Under the pieces are notes generated by a model. The model saw only the letters and a program-made list of their open reading frames with translations. It was not told the origin of the DNA and did no database searches. Position numbers and translations under genes: made by a program. This document shows positions 1 to 6,345 of a stretch of DNA of 55,245 nt, in pieces (position 1 is the first letter of the stretch; each line of letters opens with the position of its first letter). The stretch comes from Bacteroidota bacterium (GTDB lineage Bacteria > Bacteroidota > Bacteroidia > Flavobacteriales_F > PHOS-HE28), in the NCBI GenBank assembly GCA_023418095.1, contig JAEZDL010000144.1, positions 1-55,245 on the forward strand. The letters run 5' to 3'.

Positions 1-30
1 CGGGCCGTTCCATTGAACATGCCGCAACGA

Positions 31-204
31 TCAGCTCTTGCGCGAGCCGCTCTTGCTTCCACCAGAGGAAGAACCGCTTCGCGAACCGGAGCTGTTGCCC
101 GAGCTCCTGCCGGAGGTTGATCTGCTGCTGCTGTTCGATCTGCTGCTCGTGGACTTCGATCCACTGTTGCTGCCACTGCTACCGTTATTGCTGCGCTTTT
201 CCAT
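31..204 (-). CDS. Small Ser/Gly/Arg-rich basic protein (57 aa)
   Basis: Reading the minus strand from ATG at 204 to TGA at 31 gives 57 residues, 28 of them Ser, the rest mainly Gly, Arg, Asn and Lys. There are ten basic residues and one acidic residue (Glu2). It begins MEKRSNNGSSG and ends SKSGSRKS. A GAAGGA Shine-Dalgarno-like run lies just before the ATG. There is no signal peptide, Cys, aromatic residue or predicted fold, so it is probably disordered and could bind nucleic acid; that is inference. It is divergent from the antiporter gene. The opposite strand is also open for 136 codons, but there it encodes an implausible Leu/Pro/Glu string. I do not recognise a family. Confidence 0.5.
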   Translation of the reverse strand: MEKRSNNGSSGSNSGSKSTSSRSNSSSRSTSGRSSGNSSGSRSGSSSGGSKSGSRKS

Positions 205-237
205 GTTCCTTCAAATTTTTCGTTCCGCTTTTCCAGC

Positions 238-262
238 GCGCCGATCGCATGCCGATCGGCGC
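238..262. repeat. Perfect 10-bp inverted repeat in divergent promoter region
   Basis: GCGCCGATCG and CGATCGGCGC are separated by CATGC, between the divergent small basic protein and the antiporter gene. There is no T-tract, so it does not look like a terminator. It could be an operator, or simply stacking of the CGATCG word that is enriched across the window. Confidence 0.55.
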
Positions 263-419
263 TCCGATCGCAGCTTGAGGCTAATGCTGGGGCATCAATG
301 TGGAGATCCGCATACCGCGTTGCACTTCGGTAGTGGGAATATCGCTACGGCACCCGGTCATTGCAGATGTTCCGATCCTTCAGGGCAGGCCCGCCTTATT
401 TTGCGGCGGAATGACATTG

Positions 420-1901
420 ATGGATCTTGGGGACTTCAACATCGTTAATGTTCTGCTTGCCACCGGGCTTCTCCTCTTCGGGAGCATTGTGGCGAGCAAG
501 ACCAGCGGCCGCCTGGGTGTGCCTGCCTTGCTGGTCTTCATGGGTATCGGCATGCTCGTGGGTTCCGATGGCCTCGGTTGGATCGAGTTCAATGATGCCG
601 GCCTTTCGCAATTCCTCGGTGTCATCGCGTTGATCTTCATCCTCTTTTCCGGTGGATTGGATACGCGCTGGCAGCAGGTACGTCCTGTGATCTGGCGCGG
701 CGTTTCGCTCTCCACGATCGGTGTGGTGGCCACCGCCGCGATCGTGGGATCCTTCGTGCCGCTCTTCACGCCATTGAACTGGATGGAAGGCATGCTGCTC
801 GGTTCGATCATCTCAAGCACCGATGCCGCAGCCGTGTTCACCATTCTGCGATCGAAAGGGATCCGGTTGAAAGGGAACCTTCGTCCTACGCTGGAACTGG
901 AGTCGGGCAGCAACGATCCCATGGCGTTCTTCCTCACCATTTCGCTGCTCCAGTTGATCATCGATGGAAGGGAGCCCGGTTGGGAGATGTTGCTGCTCTT
1001 CGTGCAACAAATGGGGATCGGCGCGGCGATGGGCTGGCTCTTTGGCCGGGTGAACACCACGCTGGTGAACAGGCTCCGGCTCGATTACGATGGGCTTTAT
1101 CCCGTGTTGTTGCTCTCGTTGGTGCTGTTCACCTACGCTGTCACCGATCTCATTGGCGGCAACGGGTTCCTCGCGGTCTATCTGGCGGGGATCGTGATGG
1201 GCAACGATGATTTCATCCACAAGAAAAGCCTGCTCCGCTTCTACGATGGGCAGGCGTGGCTCATGCAGATCGTGATGTTCCTTACGCTCGGGCTACTCGC
1301 CTTTCCAATGCAACTGGTCCCTGTGGCCGGCGCTGGCATCGCGATCTCCCTGGTGCTGATCTTCATCGCACGGCCGATCGGCGTGTTCATCGCCCTTGCA
1401 CCGTTCCGCATGCCCATCCGCCGCCGCCTCATGATCGCGTGGGTGGGCCTGCGCGGCGCTGTTCCGATCGTATTCGCCACCTACCCCCTCACCGAAGGGA
1501 TCGAACATGCCTGGCTCATCTTCCACATCGTGTTCTTCATCGTTCTCACTTCGGTGGCACTGCAGGGCACCACGCTCCCCATCGTGGCGAAATGGTTGAA
1601 AGTGCAGCGCAAGATGCCGTTGAAGCGGTCCACCGGCCAGGATCTGGAACTCACCACCGAACTGAAGGGCGAGCTGCACGAATTGCTCGTTAAGGATGAA
1701 AGCCCGGCCGTGGGCGAACCGCTCGTGAAGCTTCATTTCCCCGCAGGCGCGGTGATCACCATGATCCAGCGGGACGGTATCCACATTCTGCCCAACGGCA
1801 ACACCACGATCAATGCGAACGATCGGCTGCTGGTGCTTTGCCCGGATGATCGCACCCTTGAAGCCCTTACCGATCGGTTGAAACTGCTGGAGCTTTCCTG
1901 A
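420..1901 (+). CDS. nhaP2: Potassium/proton antiporter, CPA1 family (NhaP2/CvrA type)
   Basis: Inner-membrane monovalent cation/proton antiporter. Residues about 1-400 are a polytopic CPA1 domain carrying STDAAAVF and the ESGSNDPMAF segment typical of the ion-binding helices. Residues about 405-490 form a soluble TrkA-C (RCK_C) domain, which in this family gates transport by ligand binding. The length of 493 residues is slightly short of the E. coli protein. I chose the ATG at 420 (MDLGDFNIV), which has GGCGGA about 9 nt upstream and matches family N-termini. ATG 411 is an in-frame alternative, and the open frame back to 300 lacks family-like sequence. It stands alone and is followed by an RNA-like element on the other strand. 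Confidence 0.88.
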   Translation: MDLGDFNIVNVLLATGLLLFGSIVASKTSGRLGVPALLVFMGIGMLVGSDGLGWIEFNDAGLSQFLGVIALIFILFSGGLDTRWQQVRPVIWRGVSLSTIGVVATAAIVGSFVPLFTPLNWMEGMLLGSIISSTDAAAVFTILRSKGIRLKGNLRPTLELESGSNDPMAFFLTISLLQLIIDGREPGWEMLLLFVQQMGIGAAMGWLFGRVNTTLVNRLRLDYDGLYPVLLLSLVLFTYAVTDLIGGNGFLAVYLAGIVMGNDDFIHKKSLLRFYDGQAWLMQIVMFLTLGLLAFPMQLVPVAGAGIAISLVLIFIARPIGVFIALAPFRMPIRRRLMIAWVGLRGAVPIVFATYPLTEGIEHAWLIFHIVFFIVLTSVALQGTTLPIVAKWLKVQRKMPLKRSTGQDLELTTELKGELHELLVKDESPAVGEPLVKLHFPAGAVITMIQRDGIHILPNGNTTINANDRLLVLCPDDRTLEALTDRLKLLELS

Positions 1902-1956
1902 ACGTGGAAAAGTGGGATCGGGTGGATCCCGGTGCGATGATCTTCATGGCGCATTA

Positions 1957-2011
1957 TCGGGCTGTCCGCTGTAGCCGCCCCGCAGCGGGGCGTTGATCTC
2001 GGATCCCTGTG
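1957..2011 (-). ncRNA. Flavo-1-like structured intergenic element, copy 1
   Basis: Read on the minus strand, an AGGGAT-containing 5' arm is followed by a near-perfect CGCCCCGC/GCGGGGCG palindrome and then the 3' arm TACAGCGGACAGCCCGA. The 3' arm closely matches that of the element at 13279-13414 (TATAGCGTACAGCCCGA), while the hairpin between the arms is different. Shared arms around a variable hairpin suggest a structured RNA or dispersed repeat class of Bacteroidota. Flavo-1 is my guess from memory and is unverified. Confidence 0.5.
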
Positions 2012-2029
2012 CCACGAATCCCGCTCTCC

Positions 2030-2037
2030 TACCTTCG
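2030..2037 (+). promoter_or_regulatory. Candidate -7 box of tgt
   Basis: TACCTTCG resembles the Bacteroidota -7 consensus TAnnTTTG and ends 13 nt before the tgt ATG. I see no clear -33 TTTG, so this rests on the box and its position. Confidence 0.35.
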
Positions 2038-2050
2038 CGCCGCGTCACAA

Positions 2051-3181
2051 ATGCGATTCCAGCTTCTGCACAACGATCCCGGCTCCAACGCACGGGCCGG
2101 TGAACTTCATACCGATCACGGGATCATTCCAACACCGGTGTTCATGCCGGTGGGAACGCTCGGTGCTGTAAAAGCGATCCATCCCCGCGAGCTGCGCAAT
2201 GATCTCGATGCGCCGATCATGCTCAGCAACACGTACCATCTTTATTTGCGGCCGGGGATCGGTGTGATCGAGAATGCCGGTGGCCTGCACAAGTTCAACA
2301 GTTGGGACCGGCCGATCCTTACCGACAGCGGCGGCTTCCAGGTGCATTCCCTCAGCGACATCCGCAAGATCACCGAAGAAGGTGTTCGCTTCTCCAGCCA
2401 CATCGATGGCAGCAAGCATTTGTTCTCCCCCGAAGGCGTCATGGACATCCAGCGTTCGATCGGTGCCGACATCATCATGGCCTTCGATGAATGTACGCCC
2501 TGGCCTTGCGAGCGCGAGTACGCCGAGAAGAGCATGCACATGACACATCGCTGGCTCGATCGCTGCATCGATCGGTTCAGTTCCACCGATCCAAAATATG
2601 GCTACGAGCAAGCGCTGTTCCCGATCGTTCAAGGAAGCACGTTCCCCGAACTACGACAACGATCGGCGGAGTACATCGCGGGTAAGGGAATGTCCGGCAA
2701 CGCGATCGGCGGCCTTAGTGTCGGCGAGCCCGAGGAGGAGATGTACGCGATGGCCGAACTGTGTTGTTCCATCCTTCCAAAGGACAGACCGCGCTACCTG
2801 ATGGGCGTTGGCACCCCGTGGAACCTGCTGGAGAACATGGCACGCGGGATCGACATGTTCGATTGTGTGATGCCAACACGGAACGGCCGCAACGGAATGC
2901 TCTTCACCCGCGAAGGCGTGCTGCAGATCAAGAACAGGCAATGGGCCGATGATCACGGTCCGCTCGATCCGAACGGCAACACCTGGGTGGACAGCTTTTA
3001 TTCACGTGCCTTCGTGCGCCATCTTTTCCAGAGCGGAGAAATGCTCGGCCAGCAGATCGCAAGCCTGCACAACGTTGGCTTCTATCTCTCGTTGATGAAG
3101 GAAGCGCGCGAAAAGATCATCCAGGGAACTTTCAGCAACTGGAAGAACGAGATGTTGCCGAAACTCAAGACGCGTATTTGA
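2051..3181 (+). CDS. tgt: Queuine/preQ1 tRNA-guanine transglycosylase
   Basis: Exchanges guanine-34 of GUN-anticodon tRNAs for the queuosine precursor preQ1, in the cytoplasm. The 376 residues match the family length. LTDSGGFQV (about residues 88-98) carries one catalytic Asp and FDCVMPTRNGRNG (about 270) the nucleophile region. I chose ATG 2051 because MRFQLLHND aligns with family N-termini and TACCTTCG lies 13 nt upstream. An oddity is the zinc site: where E. coli Tgt has LDPECDCYTC, this protein reads LDPNGNTWVD, so the three Cys ligands are gone while the downstream His (SLHNV) remains. I believe this loss is common in Bacteroidota, but cannot check it here. Confidence 0.93.
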   Translation: MRFQLLHNDPGSNARAGELHTDHGIIPTPVFMPVGTLGAVKAIHPRELRNDLDAPIMLSNTYHLYLRPGIGVIENAGGLHKFNSWDRPILTDSGGFQVHSLSDIRKITEEGVRFSSHIDGSKHLFSPEGVMDIQRSIGADIIMAFDECTPWPCEREYAEKSMHMTHRWLDRCIDRFSSTDPKYGYEQALFPIVQGSTFPELRQRSAEYIAGKGMSGNAIGGLSVGEPEEEMYAMAELCCSILPKDRPRYLMGVGTPWNLLENMARGIDMFDCVMPTRNGRNGMLFTREGVLQIKNRQWADDHGPLDPNGNTWVDSFYSRAFVRHLFQSGEMLGQQIASLHNVGFYLSLMKEAREKIIQGTFSNWKNEMLPKLKTRI

Positions 3182-3216
3182 TCAGATAATTAGATGATCA
3201 GAAGATCAGATAATGA
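3179..3216 (-). repeat. Octamer array, left arm (GATCWTCT units)
   Basis: Read on the minus strand the segment is ATTATCT, GATCTTCT, GATCATCT, AATTATCT, GATCA, an 8-bp periodic array starting at the tgt stop codon. It is inverted relative to the array at 3317-3386 and shares the exact 14-mer GATCAGAAGATCAG with it as reverse complement. Confidence 0.7.
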
Positions 3217-3316
3217 CGCTCCACGAAAACTTTGCGCGATGTCATGAGTCATCACGCGTCCAACAAGCACGCAGTAGCCATCCACAAGACCCAACCTCCC
3301 AAAAACCCATTATTCC

Positions 3317-3386
3317 GATCATCTGATCATCTGATCCTCTGATCTTCTGATCCGATCGATCATCTAATTTTCTGATCATTTGATCG
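3317..3386 (+). repeat. Octamer array, right arm (GATCATCT units)
   Basis: Consecutive units GATCATCT, GATCATCT, GATCCTCT, GATCTTCT, then a slipped GATCC/GATC, then GATCATCT, AATTTTCT, GATCATTT, GATCG. The period is 8 bp. The array ends 6 nt before the permease ATG at 3393, so it forms the leader or promoter region of that gene. With the inverted left arm it encloses about 100 bp of unique sequence, which contains AAACTTTG (3227-3234), a possible -7 box. Confidence 0.75.
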
Positions 3387-3392
3387 CCCAAG

Positions 3393-4472
3393 ATGTTCCG
3401 CACCCTCGATCGATACATCATCCGGCAGTTCCTCGGGACTTTCTTCTTCATCCTTGTGGTGATCATGGCGATCGCCGTGGTGTTCGATGTGAGCGAGAAG
3501 ACCGAGGATTTCGCGAAGATGACCGCCACCACGTGGGAAGTGATCAGCGAGTATTACCTCAACTTCGTGGTGTACTACAGCAATCTCTTCAGCGGACTGC
3601 TGATCTTCCTGGCCGTACTGCTTTTCACGAGCCGGTTGGCGCATCGCACTGAGATCGTGGCCATGCTCAGCAGCGGTGTGAGCTTTCCGCGGATCATGTG
3701 GCCGTACTTCACCGCAGCCACCTTTCTCACGATCCTCTCGTTGCTCACCAATCATTTCGTGCTTCCGGCTGCGAACAAAGTGCGGCTCGCTTTCGAGGAG
3801 GAGCACATCCGGCACACGTTCAGTGTACATGAAAGGAACATCCATCGGCAGATCGAGCCGGGCACGATCATCTACTTCGAATCCTACAACGCCGAGCAGT
3901 TCACCGGCCAGCGCTTCAGCATGGAATCGTGGGATGGAAAGGAATTGCGCAGGAAACTTTACGCCGATCGTGCGCGCTACGACACGGTCACCGGCCAGTG
4001 GACACTTTTCGATCCGGTGATCCGCATCATCGGCGAGGGCCAGGATGTGATCGAGCGCAGCGCGGAGCTCGACACATTGATCAACCTGAAACCTTCGGAC
4101 ATCGGCCAGCGCTGGGAAACTTCCATGGCGATGAGCTGGGGCGAATTGAATGACTACATCGCGCTGAAACAGGCGCAAGGCGATTCGGAATTGACACCTT
4201 ACCGGATCGAAAAACACCAACGCACCTCCTACCCGTTCGCCACGTATGTATTCACCCTGATCGGCGTGAGCATAGCAAGCCGCAAGACCCGCGGCGGCAC
4301 CGGCCTGCACCTCGCCACCGGCGTGTTGCTCGCGCTGCTCTACATCTTCGCGATGAAGCTTACCACCGTGGCCGCCACCAATGCCGGCATGGATCCCTTC
4401 ATCGCCGTCTGGCTCCCCAACGTCTTCTTCGGGCTGCTCGGTATCTGGATCTACCGCAACGCGCCCAAATAG
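3393..4472 (+). CDS. LptF/LptG family LPS-export permease
   Basis: Membrane component of the LptB2FG-type ABC exporter that extracts lipopolysaccharide from the inner membrane. The 359 residues begin MFRTLDRYIIRQFLGTFFF, the typical first amphipathic/membrane helix of YjgP/YjgQ proteins. Three N-terminal membrane segments follow, then a periplasmic beta-jellyroll region (about 115-255), then three C-terminal membrane segments starting near YPFATYVFTLIGVSIASRK. F versus G cannot be decided from the sequence. The gene stands alone with the octamer array in its 5' leader, and its ATG is the first in frame after the array. Confidence 0.9.
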   Translation: MFRTLDRYIIRQFLGTFFFILVVIMAIAVVFDVSEKTEDFAKMTATTWEVISEYYLNFVVYYSNLFSGLLIFLAVLLFTSRLAHRTEIVAMLSSGVSFPRIMWPYFTAATFLTILSLLTNHFVLPAANKVRLAFEEEHIRHTFSVHERNIHRQIEPGTIIYFESYNAEQFTGQRFSMESWDGKELRRKLYADRARYDTVTGQWTLFDPVIRIIGEGQDVIERSAELDTLINLKPSDIGQRWETSMAMSWGELNDYIALKQAQGDSELTPYRIEKHQRTSYPFATYVFTLIGVSIASRKTRGGTGLHLATGVLLALLYIFAMKLTTVAATNAGMDPFIAVWLPNVFFGLLGIWIYRNAPK

Positions 4473-4523
4473 AGCCGCAGGATCCCAATTTCCGATCGGT
4501 CCCGGCTTGCGATCGGAACCTCA

Positions 4524-4545
4524 TTCATCGTAATATTGCAATGAA
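4524..4545. promoter_or_regulatory. Candidate ArsR operator
   Basis: A 22-bp imperfect palindrome with TTCAT and ATGAA arms around a central AATATT has 18 of 22 positions symmetric. It lies 9 bp before the ArsR start codon. Location and AT-rich centre fit autoregulation by ArsR/SmtB proteins; binding is inferred. Confidence 0.45.
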
Positions 4546-4554
4546 CAGGTCCAA

Positions 4555-4887
4555 ATGGGCGTTACAAAGGCCGATCTCTTCTCTTCAAGCCAGAACCAGC
4601 TCGCCACCTGGGCCCGTGCGCTCGCGCATCCAGCACGGATCGCGATCCTGCAGCAATTGCTCAGGAACAACGCGTGCATCTGCGGAAGTCTTGTCGAGGA
4701 GCTCGGGCTCGCGCAGGCCACGATCAGCCAGCATTTGCGCGAACTGAAAGAGGCCGGCCTGATCAAGGGATCGGTGGAAGGCACCAGCGTTTGCTACTGC
4801 ATCGATCCGAAGACCTGGGCGAAGGTGCAGGGAGCGTTCAACGGGCTTTTCGAGAAATATGGATCGCCTGTCGGGCAACAAGGATGA
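4555..4887 (+). CDS. ArsR/SmtB-family metalloid-type transcriptional regulator
   Basis: A 110-residue winged-helix repressor. ALAHPARIAILQQLL opens the HTH domain, and LAQATISQHLRELKEAGLIKG is the recognition helix plus start of the wing. NACICGSLVEEL carries a Cys-x-Cys pair at the position of the ELCVCDL As(III)/Sb(III) sensor motif of classical ArsR. This suggests metalloid-responsive derepression; a Zn or other ligand is not excluded. The ATG at 4555 has no Shine-Dalgarno sequence but sits just after a palindromic candidate operator. No arsenate reductase or ACR3/ArsB pump follows; the only neighbour is a Cys-containing small ORF at 4940. Confidence 0.85.
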   Translation: MGVTKADLFSSSQNQLATWARALAHPARIAILQQLLRNNACICGSLVEELGLAQATISQHLRELKEAGLIKGSVEGTSVCYCIDPKTWAKVQGAFNGLFEKYGSPVGQQG

Positions 4888-4939
4888 AGGGTATAACCGA
4901 TCGGTGCCAGGGCACGTAGAATGAACCAACCACGATGTC

Positions 4940-5125
4940 ATGAAAGCAGAACCACGTAAGCCGGAAGCGATCCAGCCCGCGATGCTCGATGCGGAACATG
5001 CCGATGGATCGGAGAATGGATCGGAAGCTTCCGAGGACCGGAAGAGATCCGCACATATCGCGAAATTCATCAGCGAGCGCAACGATGATCTGGGCTGCTG
5101 CGATCTTGGCGTAGCCTGTTTCTGA
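4940..5125 (+). CDS. Small protein with C-terminal Cys cluster (hypothetical)
   Basis: A 61-residue ORF beginning 52 nt after arsR on the same strand. The N-terminal two thirds are charged and low in hydrophobics (MKAEPRKPEAIQ...). The C-terminus DDLGCCDLGVACF places three Cys in nine residues. The Cys cluster together with the CxC-bearing ArsR suggests a metal- or metalloid-binding accessory peptide, but this is context only. There is no obvious ribosome binding site and I do not recognise a family. Codon use, including GATCG words, is like that of its neighbours. Confidence 0.42.
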   Translation: MKAEPRKPEAIQPAMLDAEHADGSENGSEASEDRKRSAHIAKFISERNDDLGCCDLGVACF

Positions 5126-5147
5126 TCGGTTTTCGGGCGGGATCTTG

Positions 5148-5224
5148 TCAGGTCGGGATCCTTCGCTTCTACTCCTCGTCCGCCATACGGCGAACTGCGG
5201 GGTATCCGCTGCGGCCCCTTACGC
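5148..5224 (-). ncRNA. Flavo-1-like structured intergenic element, copy 2
   Basis: On the minus strand AAGGGGCCGCAGCGG forms the 5' arm. A hairpin region follows, containing CGCCGTATGGCG (5181-5192 on the plus strand). The 3' arm AGTAGAAGCGAAGGATCCCGACC corresponds, more loosely, to the arms of copies 1 and 4. It is in the 430-bp gap before the glycosylase gene. Confidence 0.4.
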
Positions 5225-5396
5225 CGATCGGTGGTTGACGAGTGTGATCTGTTCTTCGATCGATGCTTTTGTTATAGTTGAGATTGAGTGTGAACGAATA
5301 GTTGGATACTTTCTCACAATTTATGGAAGTGGTTCTTATTTCCGATCTAAGCAGGTCGCAGCGATCCAACTGATCTTCGACCGGAGCCAGAAAGAA

Positions 5397-5463
5397 CTCG
5401 CGAAGCCTCCCAAGATCTGCGTAAGTGGCGTAGCCGGAAAGCCCGCAAGCGAGGCTTTGCGAG
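5397..5463 (+). repeat. Long stem with embedded GGAAAGCCCG motif
   Basis: CTCGCGAAGCCTC at 5397-5409 pairs with GAGGCTTTGCGAG at 5451-5463; all 13 positions pair if one G-U wobble is allowed. The 41-nt loop contains GTAAGTGGCGTAGCC and GGAAAGCCCGC, reminiscent of the arms of the Flavo-1-like elements but without a separate hairpin between them. It is possibly a degenerate or rearranged copy. Confidence 0.45.
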
Positions 5464-5544
5464 TGCGGACTTGAAGGTGAAGCCACGACCTGACAGTAAT
5501 CCGCCCAAAGAACCGCGATCGGAAACGGACCGGTGCAGCGCTGC

Positions 5545-5552
5545 GATCTTTG
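5545..5552 (+). promoter_or_regulatory. Candidate -7 box of the uracil-DNA glycosylase gene
   Basis: GATCTTTG, one base off TAnnTTTG in its first position, ends 4 nt before ATG 5557, which would give an essentially leaderless transcript. The same GATCTTTG box precedes menA. Confidence 0.3.
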
Positions 5553-5556
5553 CCCA

Positions 5557-6261
5557 ATGCCCACCCTTGCCGATCGATTGCTGCGCTATGTTCTCTCCTT
5601 CTCTCTCCAACCGACCGATCTGCCTGAAGGCGTGGGTGTTCTCGATCCGTTCAACGGGCCGAACGCAGATGAGATCCGGGAGATCGTAACGCAATTCCAC
5701 CGCCGCTTCTACAGCGATGATCGTCCGCGGATCTTGATGCTCGGGATCAATCCCGGCCGGCACGGGGCGGGTGTCACCGGCATTCCTTTTACAGACACCA
5801 AACGTTGCGAGAACGATCTGAAGATCCCGGTACCTGGGATCCGCACGCATGAGCCGAGCAGCGATTTCTTTTACCGCATGATCGAGGCTTTCGGCGGACC
5901 GGAGGAGTTCTATTCGAAGGTGTATGTGCACGCGCTTTCTCCGCTCGGTTTCGTGAAGGAAGAACCTGGGAAGCGATCGCTCAACCTCAACTATTACGAT
6001 CGGAAGGACCTGGAGCTGGCCGTCACCCCGTTCATCGTACAATGGATCACCGATCTGATCTCATGCGGCATGCGTACCGATCGCGTGATCTGCCTGGGCA
6101 CCGGAAAGAACGCGGCCTTCTTCCGCAAACTGAACGACCGGCACAGGTTCTTCGGCGAGATCATCCCGATCGAACATCCGCGTTTCATCATTCAATACCG
6201 GCAGAAGCGCATGCACGAATACATCGCGAAATACGTGCAGTTGTTAAAGCAATTGGGTTGA
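5557..6261 (+). CDS. Uracil-DNA glycosylase family protein (DUF4918, SMUG2-like)
   Basis: A 234-residue cytoplasmic protein. LMLGINPGRHGAGVTGIPF (about residues 58-76) matches the UDG-superfamily motif A as found in SMUG-type enzymes, which excise uracil or oxidised pyrimidines. IPIEHPRF near residue 205 corresponds to the His-containing motif B region. The substrate range of DUF4918 members is inferred from the superfamily. I chose ATG 5557 (MPTLADRLL) over an upstream in-frame GTG at 5533 because the -7-like box lies between them. A small inverted repeat (CGGGTT/AACCCG, 6267-6285) follows the stop and may help termination. Confidence 0.82.
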   Translation: MPTLADRLLRYVLSFSLQPTDLPEGVGVLDPFNGPNADEIREIVTQFHRRFYSDDRPRILMLGINPGRHGAGVTGIPFTDTKRCENDLKIPVPGIRTHEPSSDFFYRMIEAFGGPEEFYSKVYVHALSPLGFVKEEPGKRSLNLNYYDRKDLELAVTPFIVQWITDLISCGMRTDRVICLGTGKNAAFFRKLNDRHRFFGEIIPIEHPRFIIQYRQKRMHEYIAKYVQLLKQLG

Positions 6262-6333
6262 CGGATCGGGTTTGTGAAGAACCCGTTGTACATAAACCGG
6301 CGGCCGATCATGGCACGCACGCGCGGCCGATCC

Positions 6334-6341
6334 TAAATTGG
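6334..6341 (+). promoter_or_regulatory. Candidate -7 box of the acyl-CoA synthetase gene
   Basis: TAAATTGG ends 4 nt before the start codon at 6346. It is a partial match to TAnnTTTG, so confidence is low. Confidence 0.25.
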
Positions 6342-6345
6342 TACC

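Larger units (their letters stand above)
5126..5556. other. 430-bp gap with structured elements and no convincing gene
   Basis: The gap holds element copy 2 (5148-5224), an AT-rich stretch (about 5265-5345) and a long inverted repeat (5397-5463). A 109-codon plus-strand reading frame spans it, but it runs through both structured elements and has no domain or start signal, so I do not call it a gene. Confidence 0.6.

Noticed and set aside
38..448. A 136-codon plus-strand frame rich in Leu/Pro/Glu
   Set aside because: It is the antisense of the Ser/Gly/Arg small gene and continues into non-coding sequence; its composition is a mirror of Ser/Arg codons and it has no start signal.
3179..3386. 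CRISPR array suggested by regular repeats
   Set aside because: Units are 8 bp with no spacers between them; CRISPR repeats are longer and separated by unique spacers, and no cas genes are present.
5145..5474. A 109-codon plus-strand frame before the glycosylase gene
   Set aside because: It crosses two structured elements and an AT-rich stretch, has no recognisable domain, and lacks a start signal.
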